From assembly GCF_030936135.1 (NCBI RefSeq), contig NC_082595.1, positions 14,955,930 to 15,019,929 of the forward strand: a stretch of 64,000 bases of DNA, in the 5' to 3' direction. Below the pieces are notes generated by a model. That model saw only the letters and a program-made list of their open reading frames with translations. It was not told the DNA's origin and ran no database searches. Below, piece after piece: positions 1 through 13,768 of this stretch (position 1 is the first letter of the stretch; each line of letters starts with the position of its first letter). The translations under genes and the position numbers were made by a program. The DNA comes from Gavia stellata. Its lineage: Eukaryota; Chordata; Aves; Gaviiformes; Gaviidae.

Positions 1-344
1 GCAGGGCGCCGCCAGCTCCCCCCGGCGCACGCCGCTTCCCCGCGCCGGGACGGAGCGGCCCCGACGTGCCCGGGCGTTGCTCCGCGGGGCACCTCAAACG
101 GTGCAGGGGTGCGGGGGTGCCGCCTGACGGCTCGGGGGGCGGGGGGGGGGGCGAGGTCCGCTCGCCTCTGCGGCGGCCGTGGGGGAAGCCCCGGGGCGGG
201 GAGCCCCGGGGGCCCCGGCACCGCGCAGGTGTCCGCCGCCTCCCCCGGGCGAGCGCCGTCAGCCCCGGCCACCGGGCATCCCGCTCTGCTGCCGCTCAGG
301 GCTGAGCCCGGAAACACCCCGCCGGCGAGAGAAGCAGCCGCACG
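1..344. other. GC-rich flank downstream of SIX2
   Basis: The sequence is strongly GC-rich and CpG-rich with a G run near 135-150, and it sits past the SIX2 poly(A) signal. Open frames here are the usual by-product of GC-rich DNA. I see no gene. In other vertebrates SIX3 lies on this side of SIX2 in convergent orientation, but none of it is inside the window. Confidence 0.6.
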
Positions 345-1251
345 CCGAGTTAGATTTCTAGATTTTATTATAAAATAAAAGCAGAAATATTTTCCAAAGA
401 ATGTATTCACATAATATAAACAATAAACAAAACTAAGGTGAGTGACTTGCGGTTGATACTGTCGTTTAGGTCTAAACTTGAGCAGCAATTCCTCTTTTTT
501 TTAAAGCCCGCTCCTGCCCTCGTTGCATAGCGAGGGGAGAATCTTCCCCTGCTTTCCTCTGGGGCCGGAGCCGGGCCATCACTTCCTTTCCCACCCAGCA
601 AATGGCAAAAGCACCACATGGACAAGGCCAAAGAAGCCGTCTCTCTGCATAGCATCAGCTACAAGAAGGTTACAGAGTCTGCCTAGAGCGCGTGTTGCTG
701 CTATAACTTGACTACAACTCTTGTATTCTTAGTTGAAATTGTACATCGTACACCTGCCACGGATACATAACTACAATAGAATAACGGGAGCGATGTGTAA
801 CTTCCAAACAGGCATGGGAGCAGCGGCCTTGCGCTCCCCTTTCCTTCCCACCCCCCGAAAAATAAAAGATTACAATGTGCCTCTTCCCACACAGACCGGC
901 CCGATCGAGTGACACCACCGAGAGACTGGTGAAGTTAAGGCTGGAAAGAGCTGCTACACCGAACCGCCTTGCAGCCTGCCGTGAAAATCACAGCGCCTGT
1001 CCAACAGTCCTTACACGCCTGAGACCACCTTCAAGCAACCCTTAAGGCTTTTCACAACATTACTGCCCACAGCCGAGTCCGATACCTTCCAAACCTGCAG
1101 CCAGCCTGCTGCCAAAGGGCACAACACATCCACTAAGGAGTTTGTCATCGCTTGCAAAGTCTCTGGTAAGATTAAGGAAAAAAAAAAAAAAAAAAAGGAA
1201 AAAAATAGAGTAAAGGAGGGCTGGTGCGAGGGAGGGAGCGTGTACACGGTT
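345..1251 (-). other. SIX2: SIX2 3' untranslated region
   Basis: This is the region between the TAA stop at 1252-1254 and the predicted cleavage site about 10-30 bases past the only AATAAA on the minus strand. It is about 0.9 kb long. It includes a 19-base homopolymer A run on the plus strand (1178-1196), which is a U run in the mRNA. The distal end is AU-rich. The cleavage position is an estimate. Confidence 0.75.
364..369 (-). terminator. SIX2: SIX2 polyadenylation signal AATAAA
   Basis: The plus strand reads TTTATT here, which is AATAAA on the SIX2 strand. It is the only canonical signal I found between the stop codon and the left edge. A GT-rich stretch (GGGGTGTTT on the minus strand, near 310-318) follows about 45 bases downstream and could be the downstream element. 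Confidence 0.75.
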
Positions 1252-5258
<4,007 letters not shown>

Positions 5259-5290
5259 CTAAGCTGGCATGAAAAGTGATTATCCGCGCT

Positions 5291-5301
5291 GTGATTGGTC
5301 C
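5291..5301 (-). promoter_or_regulatory. SIX2: CCAAT box upstream of SIX2
   Basis: The minus strand reads GGACCAATCAC, a good NF-Y type CCAAT box. It lies about 130 bases upstream of the TATA-like element and is oriented with the gene. Confidence 0.55.
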
Positions 5302-5368
5302 GGTTATCTGACCCGGGGACTGCCAGGAGAAGACAATAGTTTTAGTCAAATTATTTGCCATGGTGACG

Positions 5369-5378
5369 CTGTCAATCA
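5369..5378 (-). promoter_or_regulatory. PBX-MEIS/PREP composite site TGATTGACAG
   Basis: The minus strand reads TGATTGACAG, the textbook PBX-MEIS/PREP consensus, about 240 bases upstream of the presumed start site. Two related sites follow at 5419-5425 (TTGACAG) and 5496-5503 (TGATTGAC) on the plus strand. HOX-type control of SIX2 near the promoter is established in mouse; that these particular sites act is inference. Confidence 0.55.
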
Positions 5379-5418
5379 GGGGTAACCCGATCTGTTTTGA
5401 GGTGGCTCCCCGGCTGGG

Positions 5419-5425
5419 TTGACAG
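5419..5425 (+). promoter_or_regulatory. MEIS/PREP-like TTGACAG
   Basis: This is the second member of the TALE-type motif group in the SIX2 proximal promoter. It contains the full TGACAG core. Confidence 0.4.
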
Positions 5426-5495
5426 ATTGCTCAGATCCACTCAGAGGCGGCCCTGCGAGCTGAGATATTAGCTAGCGAGGGAGAAATTTCCGCCG

Positions 5496-5503
5496 TGATT
5501 GAC
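5496..5503 (+). promoter_or_regulatory. PBX-like TGATTGAC
   Basis: This is the third member of the TALE-type group. The TGATTGAC half matches the 5369 site, but the last bases differ (GC instead of AG). It lies just before the GC-rich minisatellite. Confidence 0.4.
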
Positions 5504-5599
5504 GCTGCAGGCGCCCGTCGGGGGAGAGGGGGAGCGCCGGAGCGCGGAGCCCGGGCCTCTCGCCGCAGGGCGCTGCGGCGCGGCGGGACGGAGCCGCCG

Positions 5600-5732
5600 C
5601 CCCGTCCGGGCCCCGCCGCCCCGTCTGGATCCCGCTGCCCCGTCCCGGCCCCGCAGCCCCGTCTGGATCCCGCTGCCCCGTCCCGGCCACGCAGCCCAGT
5701 CCGGGCCCCGCAGCCCCATCCCGGCCCCGCCG
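5600..5732. repeat. 19-bp GC-rich minisatellite, seven units
   Basis: Seven consecutive 19-base units fill 5600-5732 exactly. Typical units are CCCCGTCCGGGCCCCGCCG and CCCCGTCTGGATCCCGCTG. The two unit types alternate in the first four copies, suggesting growth by a 38-base step. It lies about 470-600 bases upstream of the presumed SIX2 start site and does not look coding. Confidence 0.9.
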
Positions 5733-8700
5733 CTCCGGAGCGCGGGCTCTGCCGTCCCTGGCACCCACGGCCGCGGTGGGCAGGAAAACCCGCCTCCGGC
5801 CCTTGCAGAAAGTTTCTTTCTAAATGCGTTAGCTTAACCCCCCTCCCCAGCGCCCAGTAACAACTGTCGGAGAGTTTTATAGGGAAGGGGCCTCTCACGC
5901 ACAATAGAGACCCTGTTCGTGACCTGGGATCCCATTACACGCTGGTCGTACCTGCCCGGGAGCTAGGAGGAGGCGTGATGATGCAGGACCGAGGAAGGAT
6001 TGCCTCTCCGTTAGTCGCCGGCCGTGCCCCGCCACGCTCCGGTGCGCAGAGCGCTGGCGTTTTTGACCACCGGACGCCGGGCATTTATTTCTACTCGATT
6101 TCCAGGAGCGTGTCGGGGTGTGTCATCCGGGAGAGGGACGCGTGTAAAAGTCAGAGACACTTCGCGTGATTAAGCGGACCCTTATCACCCACGCGTGCCC
6201 GTTACACGCTGCGGTTTTAGTTTACCGACTGTGCGGGGCAGGGACCCGTATCCTTTCCCGTCCCTTTCGGTCTACACAAAGTGAAAGGCGAGGGAGAGAG
6301 ACTGTGCAGGCTGGAAGGTCGGGGTAGGATGAGCGAGCGAAGGCCGATGCGGTGCCTCCGCGGGAGCGGCGCGCAGGCTGCGCGGGCAGACGGGACGGCC
6401 GGAGCGGCGGCGGGCGCCGGGGCTCGCCCAGGTGAAGGCACTCGGGAGGAGCCTCCCGACCCCAAAATCAGGGCAGTTTCCATGGCCTCTAATGTTCCCC
6501 TTTTGGGGAGAAATAATAATTAATCCCACAAGCTCTTTCTACGCCATTTGCAGCCCTCACAGGACAGGTCTCTGCAATTGTGGGTTCCTGCCACAGTACC
6601 TTTTTAGCCGCCCCGGCGCGTCAGGGATTTAGCGAAGCCACAGGACACCGGGCTGCGGCTCCCCGCCTCGCAGCCTGACCCTCCGCGGCCGATGGACGGA
6701 GCCTCCGTGCCGGCCCGGGCGGGCGTCGCGGCCGTCCCCAGGGGAAGGCGAGGCCGGGGCGGCGGCGCGCAGCCCGGCGGCTCCCGGCGGCGGCGGCTCC
6801 CGGCGAGAAGCCGCGCCAGGGCTGCGGCCGGGCGAAATGCGGCGGGGGAGGGAGGCAGGAGGAGGAGGAGGGTGGGGGCAGCGGGTCAGCCCGCGTCCAG
6901 CTCCCAGCATGTCCGGACGCCTGTGCGTACCCGCCGCGTACGTCTGTATTTTCTCGAGTGCACTCCGCTTTGGAGGCTTCATGTCCTCCTACCTGTCCGG
7001 GCTTCTCCCGAGTGCTGCCATAAAGAACCAGTGGCAAGCGGGCGGCTCCCGCCCTGCATCCCCCGGGGACGCAAAATAGAGGCTTCCTTTGCAGGGCAAG
7101 CGAGAGACAGCTCAAATTCGTTTAAAACAATTTCGGGGATGTTGGTGACGGGTCCGTAAAGCCCCCTTGCACGATTCTCGCTCCCTCCCTTTACAAAATG
7201 AGCCTTCGACATCATAGTGCCTTGATGCCGGACGACTTCTGCGGGCTTCAAACTGTGCTTGTTTGTAAACGAAAGCATCCCGATCTCAGCGCTTCCTACC
7301 CAACCCAAGCGGCTGGATAGTTCGCAGCCGCAGATGTAGCGGGCGGTCACGGGACGGGAGAACCGATCCACTGCAAACGTTACTCGGAGCAGAAACGGAA
7401 AGAGAAGCACAAATCCTCTCTCCCACCCCCGACCTCTGCGCACGTACCGGGTGCCTTTCGCGAAGGAGGCTATAGCCCCGTTCCTCTCCCTCCCGCCATT
7501 GGGACTGTGGCAATAGAGAAAAGCGCTAGCGAGGTCTGAGCTGCTCCCCCCGCCTCCCCGCTACCGCGCTCGGTCGCCCCACATTTATTAGGGATATACC
7601 TGACTCCGCTTTCTCTCCTTCCATCTCATAACCACAGCGGTTAAATCTGAACGGGAGCAGCTGATCGCCCTAGCCGGAAAGGAGATGTCAAAACCTGTTG
7701 CATGGACTTAGATCTGAGAAAGTGTCTTCTTAGCACCGTAAAATGTGAGTACAGAATCCTCACGCCAGCGTCTCCGTAGGCGCTTTCACTTTAGGCTGCC
7801 TTAGCCAGGCTGCAGCTTGCACGTAACGCTAGTTCACTTCCCAGAGCGCTGGGCAGAGTCAGGGCTGGCCCCTTCCCGAGCACCCTGTATCAGCTTGCGT
7901 CCCAGAGCAATTGCAAATTAGTGACATCTGGATCCAAATTCTGTATAACTGCTTTTAACTTTCGGGAAAGAAAAAATCTTGCTATACATGCTAGAAGAGA
8001 GACCAGATACCGGCTGCAAAGCCACGGCATGGGGCGAGTCAAGTTGCAGTGACTTGCGAGGGAATCAGGCGATGGGGAGAGGAGCTGTTTGGTTTTTTTT
8101 CCCGGCATTTGCGAAAGGGCTCGTTCACTGCAATTATATTTCAGAGCAGGAGGCGCGAATAGCCTGCTAACGTTTGCCCCCAGTCCGACGGGGACATTTT
8201 GCCTGGCCGCTGCTGGCTCTCTCCGTTCAGCCGCCGTGAAAGGCTTTATCTGGGCTGACCGAAACTTGTGCCCGGCCCCGCTGCGCCCGGCGGAGAAGGC
8301 CGGGGTTTCGTCCCGGCCCCGGGGGTGATTTTGCCGAGGGCCCACTCGGGAAGCGCCGCACCCCTCCGCGCAGTCACTGCCGCACACGAAGCAGCGTGCG
8401 AGACCGTCAGTGTCAACACAATCATTGTGAAATGTGAAGGAAATAAAAAGTCGTTTTTATCGTAATGTTCCTCTTATTAACCGGGGCACAGAGACTATCG
8501 GGGGGGGGGGGGGGGCGGTCGTGTCGCTTCCTAGGAGCCTTTCACTGCACGTAACTGACTTCTGTCCACCAGCGAGTGCCAAGACAGGGCTGCAGTTATC
8601 TGCAAATCTCCCTCTCGGCAGTGCCTCGACCGTCTCCTTGCAGACAGCAGCCTGTGTGGGAGGCTGCAGGCCCGCACCGTTCCCGCTCAAGGCAGGAACC

Positions 8701-9739
8701 GATTCAGCCAACCTCCTGCCCTGCATCTTTCCGCAAGTCCCTACGACCGCTGCCTCTGCAGACCCCCTTCCATTACAGAGACCTTCTCCGTTTTACAGAG
8801 GCGCAAATGCCGCTGGCTGGGCTGGGGACAAACCGGAGAGGCAGGAGCCAGAGGCACTGCTACCCGCCTCCCTTCGCCCGCTCGCACAAGGCTGAGGACA
8901 CGCACGCTCCTGCCAGCCGGCCTCGGGAGGGGCAGGGGAGGGCGGCTCCCCGAGGGGCGCTTTTATCGGCAGGAGCAGCGAGCAAATGATAACCCCCCGA
9001 TCTTCACATGCCAGAAGGAAACACATCTTCCCCGCAGATGTCCACTACCGTGGCAAGGGCTGTAGGGAGAGCAAGCAAATGACAAACAACTCCAAGTTTT
9101 CGTTTCTTTATTTCCTTCTTTAATTTTATTTTCTTTCCTTTTGGCGGGAGGGCAATATGCTTTCTCCTTAAAACCCGTGGGCTTTAAAGTGGGCGAAAGC
9201 CTGCCGCAATTAACCTGCTATTCCTGCTAGCTTTTTTTATGAATCATAGCGACCTTTGCCAGGATCCTGGGCCTACCTGACCCCCACTCCCTAACCCGGG
9301 GGGGGCTCAGCGCGGGTTTCCCCGGTCATCCAGGGCGCACACGTTTCTCCCTGGCGGGACCCGGCCCCTTCAGGCGGTCAAAGCTCGCCCGGGATTCAGA
9401 GAGGCAGTTTGCAACCCGGAACCGCGGGTTGTCGTCCGTCCGTCCGTGTCCCCCCCCCGTTATTTATTCACGCTTATATTTATTTTGGGGTTTTGTTTAA
9501 AACCCGGGTCTATCCCATCACAGATGGCACTAAGATCCTGCCCCGACTGAAAACGAAACACGAGAGAGGATCACTGTGCGTAACTAAATTAAGGCAAACA
9601 ACAATAGCTTGTTGTTCTGTGATTTGGGCGAAAGGAATAATTCAAAGCTTTTGCTGCGCGCAATGTGCTGTTCCTCAAGGGGACCGGCCAAGGATTTCAG
9701 ATATGTAACGGGTAACTCGATTATGCTAACAAACTCAGC
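5733..9739. other. SIX2 upstream flank, mixed GC, no gene seen
   Basis: This stretch is intergenic DNA with a CpG-rich block at about 6330-7060 and lower-GC blocks between. A 16-base G run lies near 8501-8516. I noted a 13-base SOX-like palindrome (8417-8429) and an 8-bp-arm hairpin (9597-9616). The open frames are short and have no recognisable domain. Confidence 0.5.
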
Positions 9740-10430
9740 TTGAAAGAAAACGTTGTTGGGCTGCGGGGGGGGTGGTGGGGGGGTGGTGGAGTGGGGTGCT
9801 GTGGGCGGGGGGGCCGAGCCGGGGCGCCGGCGGGAGGAGAGCCTCTGCCCCAGGGAGCGGCCCCGCTCCCCGCGCCCGCAGCTCCGCCGGTCCCCTCCAG
9901 CCCGGAGCCGTTTCCCGGCCGGCTGGACCCGAGATGCTGGAATAACATTTTCGAGAGAGATGTATTAATTAGGAGACTGGGGCCTGATGCGACGTGACTG
10001 TCTGAGCTGGCCTCGGTGAACCTTTCCGCCCCCCCTCCCGGCCGCCCCCCGGTGAAATGGGACTCCGGGGGCGGCACTGTGCCCCCAGCTCAAGGCGCTG
10101 TAACCTCCCGCGCTCCCCACGAAACCCGATAGCCCCCCAACCGGCTAATGCGGCCGGTCCTGATTACCTTTGTATTATCCCTTCTCAGTCTCGGGCGCGG
10201 GGTTCAGAGTTTTCACTTACTTCTGCTATCAGCACCCTCCCGGCCGTTACCCCCAGCATCGATATTTATTTGGGGTGTTCCCCCTACACGGCCCACAGCC
10301 AGGCTCAGGTCCCGCGGAGGGGACAGCCGCCTGGGGGGGACGGCCCGGGGGGGGGGGGGGGGCGAGGGGGTCCCGGGCCGGTGCCCACCCAGCCCCCGCG
10401 CCGCTCCCGGCTGCGGGCACCGCCTCAGAT
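9740..10430. other. Upstream CpG-rich block with G-quadruplex-like tracts
   Basis: This CpG-rich block is separate from the SIX2 promoter. Its left end (about 9765-9815) has many runs of three to seven Gs spaced by one to five bases. A long G run follows at about 10347-10361. No reading frame with a known domain is present. It could be a promoter for a non-coding transcript or part of the broad Polycomb-type CpG domain of SIX2. Confidence 0.5.
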
Positions 10431-10782
10431 GCTCCGCGGCACAAGGGGACTCTCTCAGCAGACAGCGTACAGCTTACAGACAAGACAACAACAACAACAG
10501 AAGGCACATATGGTTAAAATAAGGAGAGAGAGTGCTTTCTGCCTTAGGGGACTGGCAATAACTAGCCAGAAATGCAGGGCATTGAATCTAAGCTTCTGGT
10601 GGGCTTCTGCGGGATTGACAACTTAAATCACACTACAAGCATCAATTTGACAATATTTGTAAACTTCTTGTTTCCAGGGATCTTCTTGATCAGAGATAGA
10701 CCAGGTTGGTATGAGCTTGAGCCACGAAGGTCTTTTTTTTTCCCCCTCCTCCTTTCCCCTCTTCCGAGTTGATGAATAGCGA

Positions 10783-10791
10783 TCAGGTTTC
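10783..10791 (+). promoter_or_regulatory. SIX-type motif TCAGGTTTC
   Basis: This is an exact match to the SIX1/SIX2 binding consensus, about 5.7 kb upstream of SIX2. Nearby are TAATTCC and GATTAC homeobox-like words and a FOX-like TTTGTAAAC at about 10655. Function is not shown by the sequence. Confidence 0.4.
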
Positions 10792-10949
10792 TTTTAATGG
10801 CTGCCCCCTATTCTCACAGCCTCCCACAACTAACCCAAGAGCCTGTTTCCTCGACCTCAGTTAATTCCGCTGATTACTCCAAGATGATGAGGAAAGCACG
10901 AAGATTGCTCGCTGTTCCTACCGATTCAAGGCATTTTTGTTACCGTCTC

Positions 10950-11360
10950 CATCCCAGGCTCACGGGGATTCGGCCGCGGAGTACTTTTAGGAAGAGGCTG
11001 CCCTCCCTCCCCTTCCCTCCCTCCCCAGGCAGCTGGCGGGTCTCGGCCGTGGTCTTGCCGCTCCGTGGGTGCGCGGTCCCCGCCTCGGGGGTGGGGGCCA
11101 AGCACGGGCACCCTTCGCGCAGCGGCCCGCGTTGTCTCAGGGCGGGGGCACCGCCGGCCTTTCGGCGGCCGCTCGGGTGGCGGTGGCGCAGGTGAGCCCT
11201 GCGCGCCCCTCCGCGCGGGGACCCCACGCTCCCGCGGGGCGCCGTGCCTGAAGCGGGGGCACACCTCCGGCCGCCTCCTGCAGCTCCCCCCAGGAACGAA
11301 AGCGGCTCCCCCGGCCGTGGGCTGGGCTGAGGCCGGCCCCACGGGGCCCGAGGGGGAGAT
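10950..11360. other. CpG-rich block
   Basis: Another short CpG-dense, GC-rich stretch, the last before the landscape becomes AT-rich and CpG-poor. No recognisable coding sequence is present. Confidence 0.5.
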
Positions 11361-11470
11361 CCACTCCGAGAAATCTCACTAGAGGGCTCTAATACTCAGC
11401 TCCGATCGCTGCTCGGAGAAAACAAGGCTTCCTCCTTAATGTCCTTTAGTCTTCCCACTAGATTCAGCCT

Positions 11471-11570
11471 GGCGAAGTCTCCCCCAGGACTCTCAAAGGT
11501 GGCAAAGTCTCCCCCAGTACTCTACTCTCAAAGGTGGCGAAGTCTCCCCCAGTACTCCACTCTCAAAGGT
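11471..11570. repeat. Tandem repeat, three units of 30-35 bp
   Basis: Units at 11471-11500, 11501-11535 and 11536-11570 each begin GGC(G/A)AAGTCTCCCCCAG and end CTCTCAAAGGT. The first unit lacks a 5-base piece present in the other two. The two 35-bp units are nearly identical. Confidence 0.9.
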
Positions 11571-12622
11571 GGCTCACATAGGTCATCACCATGACAAGAA
11601 GATCCTTTGTCTTCTTAGTAACAGCAGCCTCCTACCCTGCCCTACCTGCAAGCGAACAGAGATGATGTCCCCTTCCTGGTGCGTAATGGTATAAGAGGGT
11701 TTTGGGGGGTCCCACCCTCTTCTGTATCCATCCCATGGCAAGAGAAGGAAGCGCAGTCCCTACAACAACTAAAACTCCCATTTTACGGTGGGCCCCAGGC
11801 ACAGGTATCCTTGTCAAGAATCAGGGAGTAAGCACTATTTACAGATATTTAGAAATGTGTTTTGTTTTTTTTTTTCTTCCCTTCAGTACAGAAAAAGCTT
11901 GCGTAAGTTCTTCCATGGTCTATGGAGTGTAGTATGCCCATAAACACATCCATCGTTTAAATTCTGCAAGACTGAGGCAAGCTGAAATGTAATGTAGTGT
12001 TAACAAATAACACACACACAGATATCGGTGTCAAACAACATTGACTGACTTAATTGGAATATGTTCTGGTTTGGGATTTTTTTCCTTTTACATAGTTCCT
12101 ATAATTTGCTGTGGGGAACAAGTAAAAAACAAACAAGACAGTATCCATTAAAATGGAAACTATTATTAATTGTAAGGGAAACTTCATAAAATTTCAGAAT
12201 ACATTCAGTTTGTTTTCACTCCCAATAATTTTTGTAATAAATAAGTAAAATGTCTTATTTGCAGAAATTAAGAAGGGCAATTTAGTTTGTTTGTCATGTC
12301 TTGCAGTTCTCTCAGAAGCTTTGAGTACAGATCAAAACTACAGGAAAAGCTTTGTGGAAAGCTAGACAGTTTAGATAATTTAACATCAGTTTAAATCTGA
12401 TTGACTTTCCAGTGGAAAATTTGCTAATTCTGAACTTGTGACAATGTTCTTTATTTTCCTCTGTGGGTTGTTTCAACCTCCTTTTTCCTGGGTTAATTCT
12501 GTCTCTGTCCTTTGATGTCTTCTTCCCTTTATTTCATAGGTTCTTGAGTCAGCTCAAATACACCATGGACCTTTTACTTCCCAGAAAAAAAACCCCGTGT
12601 AATTTAAACAGATCCATTTCTT

Positions 12623-12626
<4 letters not shown>

Positions 12627-12654
<28 letters not shown>
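12627..12654. repeat. T homopolymer (28 bases)
   Basis: An uninterrupted T run. On the minus strand it would be an A run, but no AATAAA or retrocopy body precedes it there, so I do not read it as a retroposon tail. Confidence 0.9.
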
Positions 12655-12655
<1 letters not shown>

Positions 12656-13702
12656 GTTTTTGTAATCAGTTTTATCTTCCTTATAAACAAGTCTATGACT
12701 AGACTAAGATTGACTTTGTTGCTTATTTAAGATGCAGAAGAGGCCAGCCCAGGGAACACCGAGTTGGTTTCAGTCAGTTAGGCCACTTTACCAGGCAGTA
12801 CTAAGGCTCTGTATGTTGCTGGTTAAGAAAGAGTCTGCTACTGGGGCACCATACTCACATCCTATTTCCTCCAACAGCCTAGTTGTGTGTGCATGGTAAG
12901 GTGCATAAAGGGCACATCATCCCCACTGGAAGTAGATGTTTATGGCAGCAAACACTGCTGCTGCATAGTGCAAGGAGGGGGCATGAGCTCAAGCACCCCG
13001 TTTGGCTGCTAGCATGCTCCCAGGCACAGCTTTGGCTGTGGTCTCTCTAAGACAGTGCTTGGGGGTGCCATGCACACCAGGGATCACTCCCAAGGTGCAG
13101 TCTGCACTAGACGGCACGTGGTTTGGCTCCCTCCATCCTGCATTGTTCCAGTTCTCCAACAGTATCCCAGAAGTTTTTGCAGTCCCGGGTACCCTTCCAT
13201 GCCCTCAGTTCACACCCTCGCTCTGCTTCACACTATGAAAATATCACTTGAACAATTTACAATGCATCCCTTATATTATCTCTGATACTCAGAACTAAAA
13301 ACCCACAGGAAATAACTTTTTCTGAATCACAGATGCACCACTTGGGACCCAAAGACCTAGTGACAAATGCCACTTAGCCTCAGGGCCAGAGAATGGTTCC
13401 CAGCCCTGTTTTACTTAGCAATAGGGACATAGTTCAAACATCTTTGCAAGAAGGGACTTAATTCTCACCTTCTTGTGACTGACTACTTCTTCCTTCTTCT
13501 AGCAGGGTTTGATCAGTCCTTAGGTCATTTTTAGTTGTTTCATTCTCCGCATACATTTCAGAGGAAGCCCAGATATTAGACATCAAGATTTCACTGAGTG
13601 ACAGCAAGTGACAAAGCATGGGATTATTGTAGCTATATATAGTGTGTAACTGTATCTGCTACCTGCTACAACCAGAAAACAATTTGGAAATTACTTGTTA
13701 AA

Positions 13703-13768
13703 GTATATATATAGTGTGTATATACACACACACATACATATATATGCATATATTTATATATATTTATA
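13703..13768. repeat. TA/CA microsatellite cluster
   Basis: Interleaved TATATA, GTGTG, CACACACA and TATATTTA runs form a low-complexity block. Confidence 0.8.

Noticed and set aside
12627..12654. Poly(A) tail of a minus-strand retrocopy
   Set aside because: No AATAAA, no gene-like body and no clear target-site duplication next to it.
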